Positions 23,457 through 31,483 of a DNA stretch of 64,000 nt are shown one piece after another. The DNA is from Paenibacillus_E qinlingensis. GTDB lineage: Bacteria > Bacillota > Bacilli > Paenibacillales > NBRC-103111. The notes under the pieces were generated by a model. That model did no database searches, was not told where the DNA came from, and worked only from the letters and a program-made list of their open reading frames with translations. The number at the start of each line of letters is the position of its first letter. Positions within the stretch are counted from its first letter, which is position 1. The stretch lies in the NCBI RefSeq assembly GCF_028746185.1, contig NZ_JAQIVH010000014.1, positions 1-64,000 of the forward strand. Reading direction: 5' to 3'. A program made the position numbers and the translations under genes.

Positions 23457-24578
23457 TCAATCGATCACTTTTCCGAACGCTTCCACAATGTCTGACCGAA
23501 ACGACAAATTAGTCAGTTTTTGAATCTCCGCATAGGACTCCTGTTTCGAGGTTTCCTTCCTATAGGAACGCGGCGTTGTCATCGCGAGATACATTTCTAC
23601 AATACCAAGCATCTGCGATAGGATTGGAATTTGCGCACCTTCTAGGCGAAATGGATAACCGGTGCCATCTATTTTTTCATGATGATACAAGAATACCCTC
23701 TCTACTCCATGGAAATCCGGAATACCTTCACACAGTTCCCTGGCCATATAACAATGCTCCTGTACAACTTCGTACTCGAATTCCGATAACTTACCTTCTT
23801 TTTCAAACATATAGTCCGGCAACTTCACCCTGCTTACAAAATGCATCAGTGAAAGCAAATCAATCTCCCATTCCTGCACACTTAGACCGCCATAGGCATG
23901 TACCAGTTTCTTCAGCAACTTACTCATTTCACCAATTTCTTTGCGTGAGGTCTGCGTTTTCCGCTCTCCTACCGAGATAAAGGATTGGAGCATATTAATC
24001 ACCTGCTGCTTCTGTTTCTGAAAAGCAGAAGCCTCTGCATCGCGTTTATGCTGATACATGGCAATTTGAATAATAACGCCCAGAATGATACAACCAAGTG
24101 CATAAACACCTTTCGTTGTCGCCATGATAATAGATGAAGTATCGCCAAATGACGTAAAGCTTGGGCCCAATATTTGAAAACAAATAAAGTAAACCAAGAA
24201 TAAGAGCGTGCCATACATGTAAATCCTGAATTCAACCAACAAACTGAGCATAACTGGAAAAAAAATAAGCGCCACCCACATTTGTTGCAACGCTAACGGA
24301 TTATATAAAGTGGTTATAACGATAACCAGAAATATTAAAGCGGGTGCAATCATCTTCGAGTACCGGTTGTGTTCGGGCATCAGGTGCTGCAAGCTATACA
24401 TCGCCCATCCAAATACGGCGGCTGTTGCCGATCCCATCATATACAAGTGAGACTCTGTATTTCGACTAATCAGCCAATAACCTAAACCGCTCAATGTGCA
24501 TAATGTAGCCATGCTGCCAATGATAAACATGCATAACTGATGAATGGGTTGCCTACTTAATCGCTGCATCATGTTCAT
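23457..24578 (-). CDS. Membrane protein with degenerate HD-GYP domain
   Basis: A 373-residue protein with about six N-terminal membrane segments (15-175), a short coiled coil, then an HD-GYP-like domain (about 210-370). HD-GYP proteins hydrolyse cyclic di-GMP. The GYP half is kept (YHHEKIDGTGYP) but the HD half reads MHFVSRVKLPDYMF, with Phe where the metal-binding Asp of His-Asp should be and no following Gly-Lys. Hydrolysis may therefore be lost or altered, and the protein may only bind. It follows the receiver gene by 17 nt with GAGGGAG before its ATG, so it is the third gene of a signalling operon. Confidence 0.8.
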   Translation of the reverse strand: MNMMQRLSRQPIHQLCMFIIGSMATLCTLSGLGYWLISRNTESHLYMMGSATAAVFGWAMYSLQHLMPEHNRYSKMIAPALIFLVIVITTLYNPLALQQMWVALIFFPVMLSLLVEFRIYMYGTLLFLVYFICFQILGPSFTSFGDTSSIIMATTKGVYALGCIILGVIIQIAMYQHKRDAEASAFQKQKQQVINMLQSFISVGERKTQTSRKEIGEMSKLLKKLVHAYGGLSVQEWEIDLLSLMHFVSRVKLPDYMFEKEGKLSEFEYEVVQEHCYMARELCEGIPDFHGVERVFLYHHEKIDGTGYPFRLEGAQIPILSQMLGIVEMYLAMTTPRSYRKETSKQESYAEIQKLTNLSFRSDIVEAFGKVID

Positions 24579-24595
24579 AGCAAATTCTCCCTCGT

Positions 24596-24997
24596 CTAGT
24601 AGAGCTTATTCTCCTTAGGTTGAAACACGAAAGTCCCCTTCATCACTTCTTGAATTGTAGAAAGAATGATCTCCGGACTAGTATCTTTCATCAAATATCC
24701 GTCCACTCCCGCTTTACATGCACGATAAATATCTTCACTTTCGTCAAATGCGGTTAAAATAATAATTTTTATATTCGGTAATCTCTCCTTTAATAATCGG
24801 ACACCCTCTATGATGCATTGCCCCGGCATTTTGAGATCGGTAAGAAGTAAATCAGGCACAAGGGCCAGCGATTGTGATACGGCTTCATTACCATTAGATG
24901 CCTCTCCCGCTACGCTGTACAAGCCACAACTGTCAAGTAACATGTGCAGTCCTGCCCTAATCAGCTGCCGATCATCGGCTATGACAACTTTATACAT
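24596..24997 (-). CDS. Receiver-only response regulator
   Basis: A 133-residue protein consisting of a single receiver domain: acidic pocket VVIADDRQL, phospho-acceptor Asp in LLLTDLKMPGQ, switch Thr in IILTAFDES and Lys in GYLMKDTSPE. The sequence is NarL-like, yet it stops right after the receiver; the usual LuxR DNA-binding domain is missing and no remnant follows. The ATG at 24997 overlaps the end of the kinase gene by 8 nt and is preceded by GAGGAG. It probably signals by protein contact, perhaps to the HD-GYP protein encoded next. Confidence 0.85.
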   Translation of the reverse strand: MYKVVIADDRQLIRAGLHMLLDSCGLYSVAGEASNGNEAVSQSLALVPDLLLTDLKMPGQCIIEGVRLLKERLPNIKIIILTAFDESEDIYRACKAGVDGYLMKDTSPEIILSTIQEVMKGTFVFQPKENKLY

Positions 24998-26537
24998 ATG
25001 CCATACTCCTCTCGCGTGGAATATAAGCCGTAATCGTAGTACCTTTACCAGGTTCCGAGTGAAAGAATATCGCGCCATTCAAGGATTTGATACGACTTTC
25101 CATGCCTCCCAATCCGTAACGCCCCCCTGGATTCCCTGTAGATAACGTCATTCCTATCCCATCATCCCTAATTGTGACTGCCCACTGTACACTCGTAACC
25201 TCAATCTGCACATAAATCTGTTTGGCTTGCGCATGCTTGATGACGTTATTCGCCGCTTCTTCAACCAAATGATAAATCGCTTCCTCGATTTGCAGCTGCT
25301 CATGTGCTATCCAACCTATCTTCTCAAAAGTCGGTTTTACTTCGGTGCGCTCTGTCACTCGTTGCAGCAGCTTCTCTATCGCATGATGAAGATTAATTTT
25401 CCTTTTCTCATCCTTCAGCTCGATAATGAACTGCCTAATATCGCGGTGACTCTCTTTGACCTTCTTCTCAACCTCTATAACAAAAGGAAGTATTTGCTCA
25501 CGTGTATCTGCCGGAAGGGATTGTTTCAATTGAAACAGCTGGATAGAGATAAAGAATAGCTCTTGTGCGATACCATCATGAATATTTTGCGCGATGCTAT
25601 CCCGTTCTTTCGCAACGGCTGTCTCTGCTGCGTACGCCAATTCCCCTTTGACAAATTGATCAGCTTCTAATCGGATAAGAATAAAGTGAATATACAGTTT
25701 ATGTAGAACAGTCAATTCGTCCTTACCCGCTTGCACAAGTAACCAGCCGTAGATAGTTCCGTGACGATCCTTAAGCGTTTCGATATAAAATGGCAACACC
25801 TCACCCGTCGGCGAAGGCACGTCCGTATACACCTTGAAAGAATACGGTCTATTTTGTATCAAATAATTCGTATAGTACGTCTGTCTCCAGCTTTGAGGTT
25901 TTTCTGAATCACTTACACTAACCAAGCACAGAATGACTTCGCGATCATCCAATACCTTCTTCAGCACACCTTCCGAATACGGGATAATGCCCTGAATCTT
26001 AGCTGAAGCCGCATAAGAACTAGATGCATAGATCATCATGAGTTTCCTATATTCTTGGCGAACAACCTTAATTCCGTAATGAGTCATACCCATACTAAGA
26101 AAGAAGATGAACACAACAAAACTATAGTTAAAATGCTTAATCATATACTCATACATGGACAATGAAACTGCACTGGAAAATAACAGGGGAACAAGCAGCG
26201 AGTACAATAGTATGATGGAATAATATGCGTTCCACGTTACAAACCTTTTGAATGTAATCAAACCAGCAAAGCTGTATACAACAACCGGGCTTGCAAGTCC
26301 CCCCGTTTGGCTAATCAAGTATAGACTAAAACATGCATCTAGTATTGCTGTTAGCACTCTTATCTTTTGAGAGTTTCTAATTTGCGCAAAACTATATATG
26401 GTTTGGAAAAGTACAGCCGTCAACACTAACTCCGGTGTAACTGTATTATTTTTGGCATACATGAAGAGCCCGATCAGCAGCAACGCCCACCTGAAAGCAA
26501 GGAATACATATAAGCCCGTTTTTCTTTTCAAAAACAT
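24990..26537 (-). CDS. Membrane sensor histidine kinase (NarL/DesK type)
   Basis: A 515-residue sensor kinase: about six membrane segments (15-170), a GAF-like or linker region (175-290), a HisKA_3 dimerisation domain with the phospho-acceptor His in DSIAQNIHDGIAQELF, and a HATPase domain with N box EEAANNVIKHAQAK, G1 VTIRDDGIGM and G2 GRYGLGGMESR. AGGAGAAG precedes the ATG. It is coupled to the receiver-only regulator and divergent from a full NarL-type regulator, so it probably has two partners. The membrane-embedded sensor suggests an envelope signal. Confidence 0.88.
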   Translation of the reverse strand: MFLKRKTGLYVFLAFRWALLLIGLFMYAKNNTVTPELVLTAVLFQTIYSFAQIRNSQKIRVLTAILDACFSLYLISQTGGLASPVVVYSFAGLITFKRFVTWNAYYSIILLYSLLVPLLFSSAVSLSMYEYMIKHFNYSFVVFIFFLSMGMTHYGIKVVRQEYRKLMMIYASSSYAASAKIQGIIPYSEGVLKKVLDDREVILCLVSVSDSEKPQSWRQTYYTNYLIQNRPYSFKVYTDVPSPTGEVLPFYIETLKDRHGTIYGWLLVQAGKDELTVLHKLYIHFILIRLEADQFVKGELAYAAETAVAKERDSIAQNIHDGIAQELFFISIQLFQLKQSLPADTREQILPFVIEVEKKVKESHRDIRQFIIELKDEKRKINLHHAIEKLLQRVTERTEVKPTFEKIGWIAHEQLQIEEAIYHLVEEAANNVIKHAQAKQIYVQIEVTSVQWAVTIRDDGIGMTLSTGNPGGRYGLGGMESRIKSLNGAIFFHSEPGKGTTITAYIPRERSMAYV

Positions 26538-26683
26538 GTCTAACTTCTCCTAAGCTTAATGTAATCTTAATGGTATTTTGGAAGAATGTGTTATATAATG
26601 ATGGCTAATTTAGTCTTAAAGTCCTAGGGAATTAGAACCATACAACTATATCATAGATTCACATTATATAGGAGGTTAACCGC

Positions 26684-27328
26684 TTGACTACTATCATCAT
26701 CCTCGATGATCATCCGCTTGTTCGACAAGGCATTCGTACAATCGTGTCATCCAGCCCTCTCATACATGTTCTAGGAGAAGCAGCCAGCACCAGAGAAGCA
26801 CTACTTCTGTTAGAACAATTTAGCCCGGATATTATCCTTGTTGATTTAAATTTAGGGTGCGACAATGGTTTGGACGCGATCCAAGAATTCCGCCGTGCGG
26901 GACATACCTGCAAATTCATGATACTAACCTCATCCATCACACGAAGTGAACTGCAGCTAGCCCAATCCCAACAAATCGAGGGGATCTGCTTAAAAGAGGC
27001 CTTTCCAGAAGATCTCTTATACGCAATCGAGGTCGTTTCCCGTGGACGTAAATACTACGATCCAGATTTAATGGGCTCTCTGTTGGAGGATGCTTCAGCC
27101 GATCAAAATAACATACTTTCCGAGCTGACCCCCAAAGAACTTGAGGTTCTGCTTGCCCTAGGCAAAGGATATTCGAATAAAGAAATTGCCACCGCGCTAT
27201 TTATCACTGAATTCACGGTTAAGAAACATGTGAGTCAAGTTTTGGCTAAGCTTAATTTATCAGATCGCACACAAGCTGCCTTATATGCCCTCTCCAAAGG
27301 TTTAGTTCAGTTTGAACTTCAGCGATAA
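26684..27328 (+). CDS. NarL/LuxR-type response regulator
   Basis: A 214-residue regulator with receiver (1-120; acceptor Asp in IILVDLNLGCD, switch region MILTSSITRSE, but LKEAFPED replaces the usual Lys-Pro loop) and a LuxR helix-turn-helix (145-210; ELTPKELEVLLALGKGYSNK, then EIATALFITEFTVKKHVSQV). Translation starts at a TTG at 26684, with AGGAGGT 8 nt upstream. It is divergent from the kinase operon and runs toward the secreted-helix operon from the other side. It is a plausible controller of both. Confidence 0.88.
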   Translation: MTTIIILDDHPLVRQGIRTIVSSSPLIHVLGEAASTREALLLLEQFSPDIILVDLNLGCDNGLDAIQEFRRAGHTCKFMILTSSITRSELQLAQSQQIEGICLKEAFPEDLLYAIEVVSRGRKYYDPDLMGSLLEDASADQNNILSELTPKELEVLLALGKGYSNKEIATALFITEFTVKKHVSQVLAKLNLSDRTQAALYALSKGLVQFELQR

Positions 27329-27371
27329 ACAAGAAAGATCCGTCGGGATACCCCGTCGGATCTTTCTTGTC
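27329..27371. terminator. Bidirectional terminator, regulator / signal peptidase
   Basis: ACAAGAAAGATCCG pairs with CGGATCTTTCTTGT, with an inner CGGG/CCCG stem. It closes both the plus-strand regulator and the minus-strand signal peptidase operon. Confidence 0.88.
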
Positions 27372-27924
27372 ACTTCCATTCAAGTGGCTTAGAAATACGA
27401 TGCATAGGCAATAAGGAGATGGCCGCATATCCTTTAACATCTTGCAATTGAACCTGACCTAATGAGGGGTCTCGACTATCCTTACTCTCTCCCAGATTCC
27501 GATTGTCTCCCACAACGAACAAATGACCATTCGCCACAATCTGTTCTTCCAGATCTTCTGACTTCCCTACTGTATATAGTTCCGCTAGTTGATTACCATT
27601 AACATAGATGATCCCATTCGCAATGAGTACATGGTCACCAGCAACACCGATCACCCGTTTAATAATAGAAAATCCTAGTCGTTGTTCTTTGATAACAATG
27701 ACATCGCCATATTTGGGTGTAGAAAAGAACAGCGATATTTTATTCATTAGTAAGATGTTCCCGCTCTGTAAAGAAGGGTTCATTGAATTTCCCGAAACCT
27801 TCGTAAGTCCGATCATATTATTGATTAGAATAAAGGCAAGTCCAAGGAGTAATACAAATCGGATCCATCCCCACACTTCACTATTCTTCTTCGTTGCTGG
27901 TATAGCTGATACAATTTCTTCCAT
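27370..27924 (-). CDS. Type I signal peptidase (S26A)
   Basis: A 184-residue membrane protease that removes signal peptides. One N-terminal membrane segment is followed by the catalytic Ser in SGNSMNPSLQSG and the catalytic Lys in IIKRVIGVAGD, then box E VVGDNRNLGESKDSR. It is the bacterial Ser/Lys form, not the SipW type. The ATG at 27924 follows GAGGTGAG. It is the last gene of an operon of three exported helical proteins, 36 nt after the third, which suggests dedicated processing of those products. Confidence 0.9.
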   Translation of the reverse strand: MEEIVSAIPATKKNSEVWGWIRFVLLLGLAFILINNMIGLTKVSGNSMNPSLQSGNILLMNKISLFFSTPKYGDVIVIKEQRLGFSIIKRVIGVAGDHVLIANGIIYVNGNQLAELYTVGKSEDLEEQIVANGHLFVVGDNRNLGESKDSRDPSLGQVQLQDVKGYAAISLLPMHRISKPLEWK

Positions 27925-27960
27925 GCTTCTACTCACCTCTATGACAAAATTCTGTAGTTG

Positions 27961-28545
27961 TTACTTGCTGTAGGTAACTTCAATCACTGTAGTAGGTGGT
28001 GGCTGTTGCCCATACACGTCGACAGTCACAGTAGACGGTTGTTGTGTTGGCACGTTTTGTACAATAGGCACTGTGGGTACAAAGGTAAGTGCCGGCGGCA
28101 CATAACTCCCCACTAACTCATCCATTCCCGCCTGTGCGCTATCTACAATCGTTTGAAGCTTGCTTAAAACTTGCTCGCGGTCCTGCATGGATTGAAAATC
28201 CACTTTGGCTAGCAAACTTTGAGCGTACTGCTCTAGCACTTCCCGGCGAGAACGCTTCTGTTCCTCTGTAAAAGCATCTAAACTAGATGCCGATGCTTCA
28301 AGTCGAAGCTGCAATTCTTTCTTCAACAATGCCTTTTGCGTTTCTGTCTCGGACTTTAGGGATACATCCAAGCTTTGCATAACTTGCCCTGTTTTCTTCG
28401 CAAACCACGAAGTCATAGAGCCAACAAGATCCGTATCGGCAAAGGAAATCCCGGCTGAGGCCGTAAGGATAACCGTTAAAGAGACAATTCCAGCAACGAC
28501 TTTCCGCTTCGATCCTATCTTTTTGTACCCGCGAATGCGCTTCAT
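27961..28545 (-). CDS. Secreted helical protein with Pro-rich tail (secreted-helix operon, gene 3)
   Basis: A 194-residue exported protein that I do not recognise. A long basic N-region and signal peptide end at ASAGISFA. The mature part begins DTDLVGSMTSWFAKKTG, matching the hydrophobic-Trp-aromatic block of its two upstream neighbours. A charged coiled-coil-like helix (about 55-145) follows, then a Pro/Val/Thr-rich tail (PTVPIVQNVPTQQPS). AAGGAG precedes the ATG. The tail might anchor or cross the wall. Likely a structural or assembly component, by inference. Confidence 0.7.
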   Translation of the reverse strand: MKRIRGYKKIGSKRKVVAGIVSLTVILTASAGISFADTDLVGSMTSWFAKKTGQVMQSLDVSLKSETETQKALLKKELQLRLEASASSLDAFTEEQKRSRREVLEQYAQSLLAKVDFQSMQDREQVLSKLQTIVDSAQAGMDELVGSYVPPALTFVPTVPIVQNVPTQQPSTVTVDVYGQQPPPTTVIEVTYSK

Positions 28546-28612
28546 TGTGCAGCTCCTTCTGATTCATTAAGAGAAGCCGGAGGTCCACGAAGGTGAACCC
28601 CCAGCTACATGA

Positions 28613-29380
28613 TTAGTTAATACTTTTAACAATGCTTTCCAAATCGCTTAAAGCTTTTGCTTCAAGTACATCCGCACGATCTGCGATTCTTCCTTGAGCT
28701 GCTGTTTGAAGCTGAGTTGTCAGCTCTGCAAGCTTAGTTTGAAGTGCACTAATTTTCGTATCAAGATTCGCTTTCACTTCTGCAGTAGCAGTAGCTTTTT
28801 CAGTAGCCAATAACGCTTCCAACGCTGCTTTTGTTTCAACGATTTTCCCCGTCAATGCTGCAACTGCTGCATCGCTCGTCGTTTTAGCGCCATCATTTAA
28901 TCTATTTGTGTAGACACCTTCATGGTTTTTTACACCATTCGTGATTTCGATTGAGTCCGCGATCCCTATTGCTGCTAAGCTGCCATTCGTTACTGCGTTA
29001 GTTGTATTTACTAGAGCATCGTACTCAGCGCCAATACTGCCTGTAATACTTGCTCCTTTCGTTGTAATTTGGTTCAAGTACGTGGCGTTTTGCGTATTGA
29101 TTGCATTGTTAACACCAGCTAACTCAGCTCTTCCTGTAGTCGCAATGTTCTCACGAGCTTTATTTAGTCCGCTGTCAACATTATCATCCAGAGCTTTTGC
29201 TTTCGTAGCGTAATACGAGCCGAAATCACCAGCAATAGCCAATTTAGCTGCTGTAGTAGCCGAATTGTACCAACCTTGAAGCTGTGCGCCTGCATCCGTT
29301 GCTGCAAATGCTGTTCCCATACCCGCTACTAAACCTGTTGCAATAACACCAATCGCTAATTTACTTTTCAATGCTTTCAT
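28613..29380 (-). CDS. Secreted Ala-rich helical protein (secreted-helix operon, gene 2)
   Basis: A 255-residue exported protein without a family I can name. The signal peptide ends GMGTAFA; the mature protein starts ATDAGAQLQGWYNSATTA. The remainder is almost wholly helix-forming, rich in Ala, Thr, Lys and Glu, with a long amphipathic C-terminal part (ALTGKIVETKAALEALLATE onward). There are no cysteines and few aromatic residues beyond the Trp-Tyr block. It is probably the major, fibre- or layer-forming product of the operon, judged only from composition. Confidence 0.7.
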   Translation of the reverse strand: MKALKSKLAIGVIATGLVAGMGTAFAATDAGAQLQGWYNSATTAAKLAIAGDFGSYYATKAKALDDNVDSGLNKARENIATTGRAELAGVNNAINTQNATYLNQITTKGASITGSIGAEYDALVNTTNAVTNGSLAAIGIADSIEITNGVKNHEGVYTNRLNDGAKTTSDAAVAALTGKIVETKAALEALLATEKATATAEVKANLDTKISALQTKLAELTTQLQTAAQGRIADRADVLEAKALSDLESIVKSIN

Positions 29381-29461
29381 TTCTCATCAATCTCCCTTTG
29401 GATTAGTATATTTGTTCATTGCGCTCACCTGAAAGTGAACCCATTTACTCACTCTGACTGA

Positions 29462-29920
29462 CTAGTCACCTAGTTCCGCTGTTAGTCCTTGAATCATTTC
29501 ATCCGCCCATTGCTCGATATCACTGCTCATTTGCTGAGTTGAAGCATCGATATAGGTATCGAAATCAGCCATACTAGACTTGCTAAGCGATGCCGCTGAG
29601 CGTTCTAGTTGATCTGAATAGGATTGCTGTATAGCATCAATGCTGCGTGCAAGTGTGTAACTTGCATCTTCTGTCACCTTCTCTAAATGAACACTAACAC
29701 TTGCAACTAACTTCTCATTGGATTTGTCCAAGGCTTGACTAGCCTTGACCATATCTTGTTGAAGCTGACGATCAATCGTTTGCTGATTGAGTAGCGACTG
29801 TGCTTTGAACCACATCTGTAGTGGTGCACTAGCCTCTGAATACGCATAGGCTGTTCCCATAACTAGGAAAGTCGATAGGCTCAATGAGACGATTAGCACT
29901 TTACGTTTTAACGGTTTCAT
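29462..29920 (-). CDS. Secreted helical protein (secreted-helix operon, gene 1)
   Basis: A 152-residue exported protein, first gene of the operon. The signal peptide ends MGTAYA and the mature sequence begins YSEASAPLQMWFKAQSLLNQ, clearly similar to gene 2 (GAQLQGWYNSA). The rest is a Gln/Ser/Asp-rich amphipathic helix without cysteine. AAGGAGG lies before the ATG. It is divergent from the small 30167 gene, with a near-perfect palindrome between them. Function unknown; the shared start suggests the three proteins co-assemble. Confidence 0.7.
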   Translation of the reverse strand: MKPLKRKVLIVSLSLSTFLVMGTAYAYSEASAPLQMWFKAQSLLNQQTIDRQLQQDMVKASQALDKSNEKLVASVSVHLEKVTEDASYTLARSIDAIQQSYSDQLERSAASLSKSSMADFDTYIDASTQQMSSDIEQWADEMIQGLTAELGD

Positions 29921-30047
29921 TGATACTGCCTGACCTCCTTCGTCGCTGCGTTTACCTGCTTACATACATATTGTATCTTCTAATCCGAAATGTGACTTCG
30001 CTCTAAAGAGTAGTTTATTACTGATACCTTTGCGGGAGTCGATGGTA

Positions 30048-30065
30048 GACTTTGGTACCATAGTC
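30048..30065. promoter_or_regulatory. Operator-like palindrome between divergent genes
   Basis: An 18-nt palindrome with a single mismatched pair (GACTTTGGTACCATAGTC) sits in the 246-nt gap between the secreted-helix operon and the small plus-strand gene. A candidate binding site, for example for the NarL-type regulator nearby. The rest of the gap shows nothing else distinct. Confidence 0.35.
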
Positions 30066-30166
30066 ATTCAAATCCAACATTATATTTCGCCTCTTCCGAA
30101 TTCTGTGATATCCCCCCATTCCACTTGGCTTTCATCTGAATACAATAGAATACATGATCTGTAGGG

Positions 30167-30460
30167 GTGGAGATTCATATTCGTAGACGCGATCCTAAAC
30201 CAATCAAAGAAGATTTACTGCATGTCCTGAAGCTTTCGTCAGAGGAAGACATTTACCAAGCACAATATAACGGATTCTCATTAGCCGATATCGCGAAAGC
30301 TAACCAGGTTGATGTACAGAAGGTCATTGAACTCCAGTTAGCGGAGCTAACGGAGCAGCTACAGTTGCGACTGTTTAATGGCAGTATCACTCCTGAACAA
30401 TATCTAGCCCAGCGTGCAGAGTTACCGGAAATCATTAGCAAAAGTGTGTATGCGATGTAA
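30167..30460 (+). CDS. Small soluble helical protein, DUF2680-like
   Basis: A 97-residue protein with no signal peptide. The middle, GFSLADIAKANQVDVQKVIE, resembles DUF2680-type helical modules that occur singly or in repeats in Firmicutes; assignment is tentative. The start is uncertain: an in-frame TGA lies at 30155, the GTG at 30167 has its purine-rich site overlapping itself (AGGGGTGGAG, 30163-30172), and that site would fit an ATT at 30179 better. A good terminator follows. It is divergent from the secreted-helix operon and may be linked to it. Confidence 0.6.
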   Translation: MEIHIRRRDPKPIKEDLLHVLKLSSEEDIYQAQYNGFSLADIAKANQVDVQKVIELQLAELTEQLQLRLFNGSITPEQYLAQRAELPEIISKSVYAM

Positions 30461-30468
30461 TCGCGCGC

Positions 30469-30494
30469 GGCACCCCACTTGGGGTGCTTTTTTT
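30469..30494 (+). terminator. Terminator after the small helical protein gene
   Basis: GCACCCCA pairs with TGGGGTGC across 2 nt and is followed by seven T. Confidence 0.9.
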
Positions 30495-30576
30495 GTCATC
30501 GAAGGCTTGTTGCTGCCCTGCTTTTATGTCACTATGAGACTACGACCTACGCTGCTTAGAAAGGAGTTCATGTGCT

Positions 30577-31380
30577 GTGAATTTCCATCAAATGATCCCG
30601 CTTGTTCCGCTAATTGATCATATTCAGGTGGCTTCTTCCGCCTTAGCCGTTACAAGTTTACCTAGAAAATATCAACTCATTATCGTCCGCCAAGGCCATC
30701 TCACGCTACACTTCGCCGGCCATGAACCCATCATTTGCTCGCAAGCGTATGCCTGTCATCCCGATCAAGGTGACTACACCATTCAAGTACCCAAAACGAA
30801 GATCGTCGATTACGTCATCATCACCTATACCATGCTGCCTGAGGATCACCATTGGACTTTGCAGGGACACCTCACCACCCTAAGTGAAATCAAAATCCAC
30901 TATATGCTCGATGAAATTATCCGGAGAACGCAGGACCATGATCCTTTGACTATCTGGGAAGACACGACACATATCATGCGAATGAGAATGATGTTAGAGC
31001 GCATCCTATTTATATATCTGCACGAATCCGATTTGACCCATGAGAAAAAGTCAGCTTCAGAATCAATTGAGGGTACGATTTCCTATATTAACGAGCATTA
31101 CATGCTTGAGCTTACTTTGCCTATGCTGGCCCGTCGTGCGGGAATGAGCGTGGGGTATTTTACGGTTTTGTTTAAAAAGATGACGGGAACAACGCTGATG
31201 AGCTACTTATATGCCTTGCGTATTGAGAAAGCTAAGATCATGTTCCTGCAGACGGATCTGTTGGCCAAAGAGATTGCGAGTCGCGTTGGATTCGTTGATT
31301 ACTTCCATTTCAGCAAAGTTTTCAAGAAAAGAACCGGGTATACCCCCTCCGAATATGTCACCATTCACGCTAAAATCTAA
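30577..31380 (+). CDS. AraC-family regulator of siderophore uptake (Btr-like)
   Basis: A 267-residue AraC protein: N-terminal ligand region (about 1-150), then two helix-turn-helix motifs, LTLPMLARRAGMSVGYFTVLF and LAKEIASRVGFVDYFHFSKVF, ending FKKRTGYTPSEY. It starts with GTG; GAAAGGAG is 10 nt upstream. The gene lies 103 nt before an iron-siderophore binding protein on the same strand, the arrangement seen for Btr and feuABC in Bacillus, where the siderophore complex activates the regulator. The gap between them has a 22-bp-phased direct repeat and a Fur box. Confidence 0.82.
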   Translation: MNFHQMIPLVPLIDHIQVASSALAVTSLPRKYQLIIVRQGHLTLHFAGHEPIICSQAYACHPDQGDYTIQVPKTKIVDYVIITYTMLPEDHHWTLQGHLTTLSEIKIHYMLDEIIRRTQDHDPLTIWEDTTHIMRMRMMLERILFIYLHESDLTHEKKSASESIEGTISYINEHYMLELTLPMLARRAGMSVGYFTVLFKKMTGTTLMSYLYALRIEKAKIMFLQTDLLAKEIASRVGFVDYFHFSKVFKKRTGYTPSEYVTIHAKI

Positions 31381-31386
31381 TAATAA

Positions 31387-31417
31387 GACATGTTCAATCT
31401 GCATATTGGACATGTTC
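31387..31417 (+). promoter_or_regulatory. Direct repeat, likely AraC-regulator binding site
   Basis: GACATGTTC occurs at 31387-31395 and again at 31409-31417, 22 bp apart, about two helical turns, upstream of the Fur box. AraC-type activators typically bind such same-face direct repeats. The regulator encoded just before is the obvious candidate. Confidence 0.6.
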
Positions 31418-31447
31418 TATATAACTATTATTCGGTATCATACTCAT

Positions 31448-31462
31448 TGAGAATAATAATCA
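31448..31462 (+). promoter_or_regulatory. Fur box of the siderophore uptake operon
   Basis: TGAGAATAATAATCA closely matches the 7-1-7 Fur consensus TGATAATNATTATCA. It lies 22 nt before the ribosome-binding region of the substrate-binding protein gene, implying repression when iron is sufficient. Confidence 0.7.
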
Positions 31463-31483
31463 TTGTCACGGAGGAGTACTAAA

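Noticed and set aside
27961..29920. TasA/camelysin-type fibre proteins
   Set aside because: The three secreted proteins are helical, not the beta-rich TasA fold, and the signal peptidase has the bacterial Ser/Lys dyad, not the SipW type.
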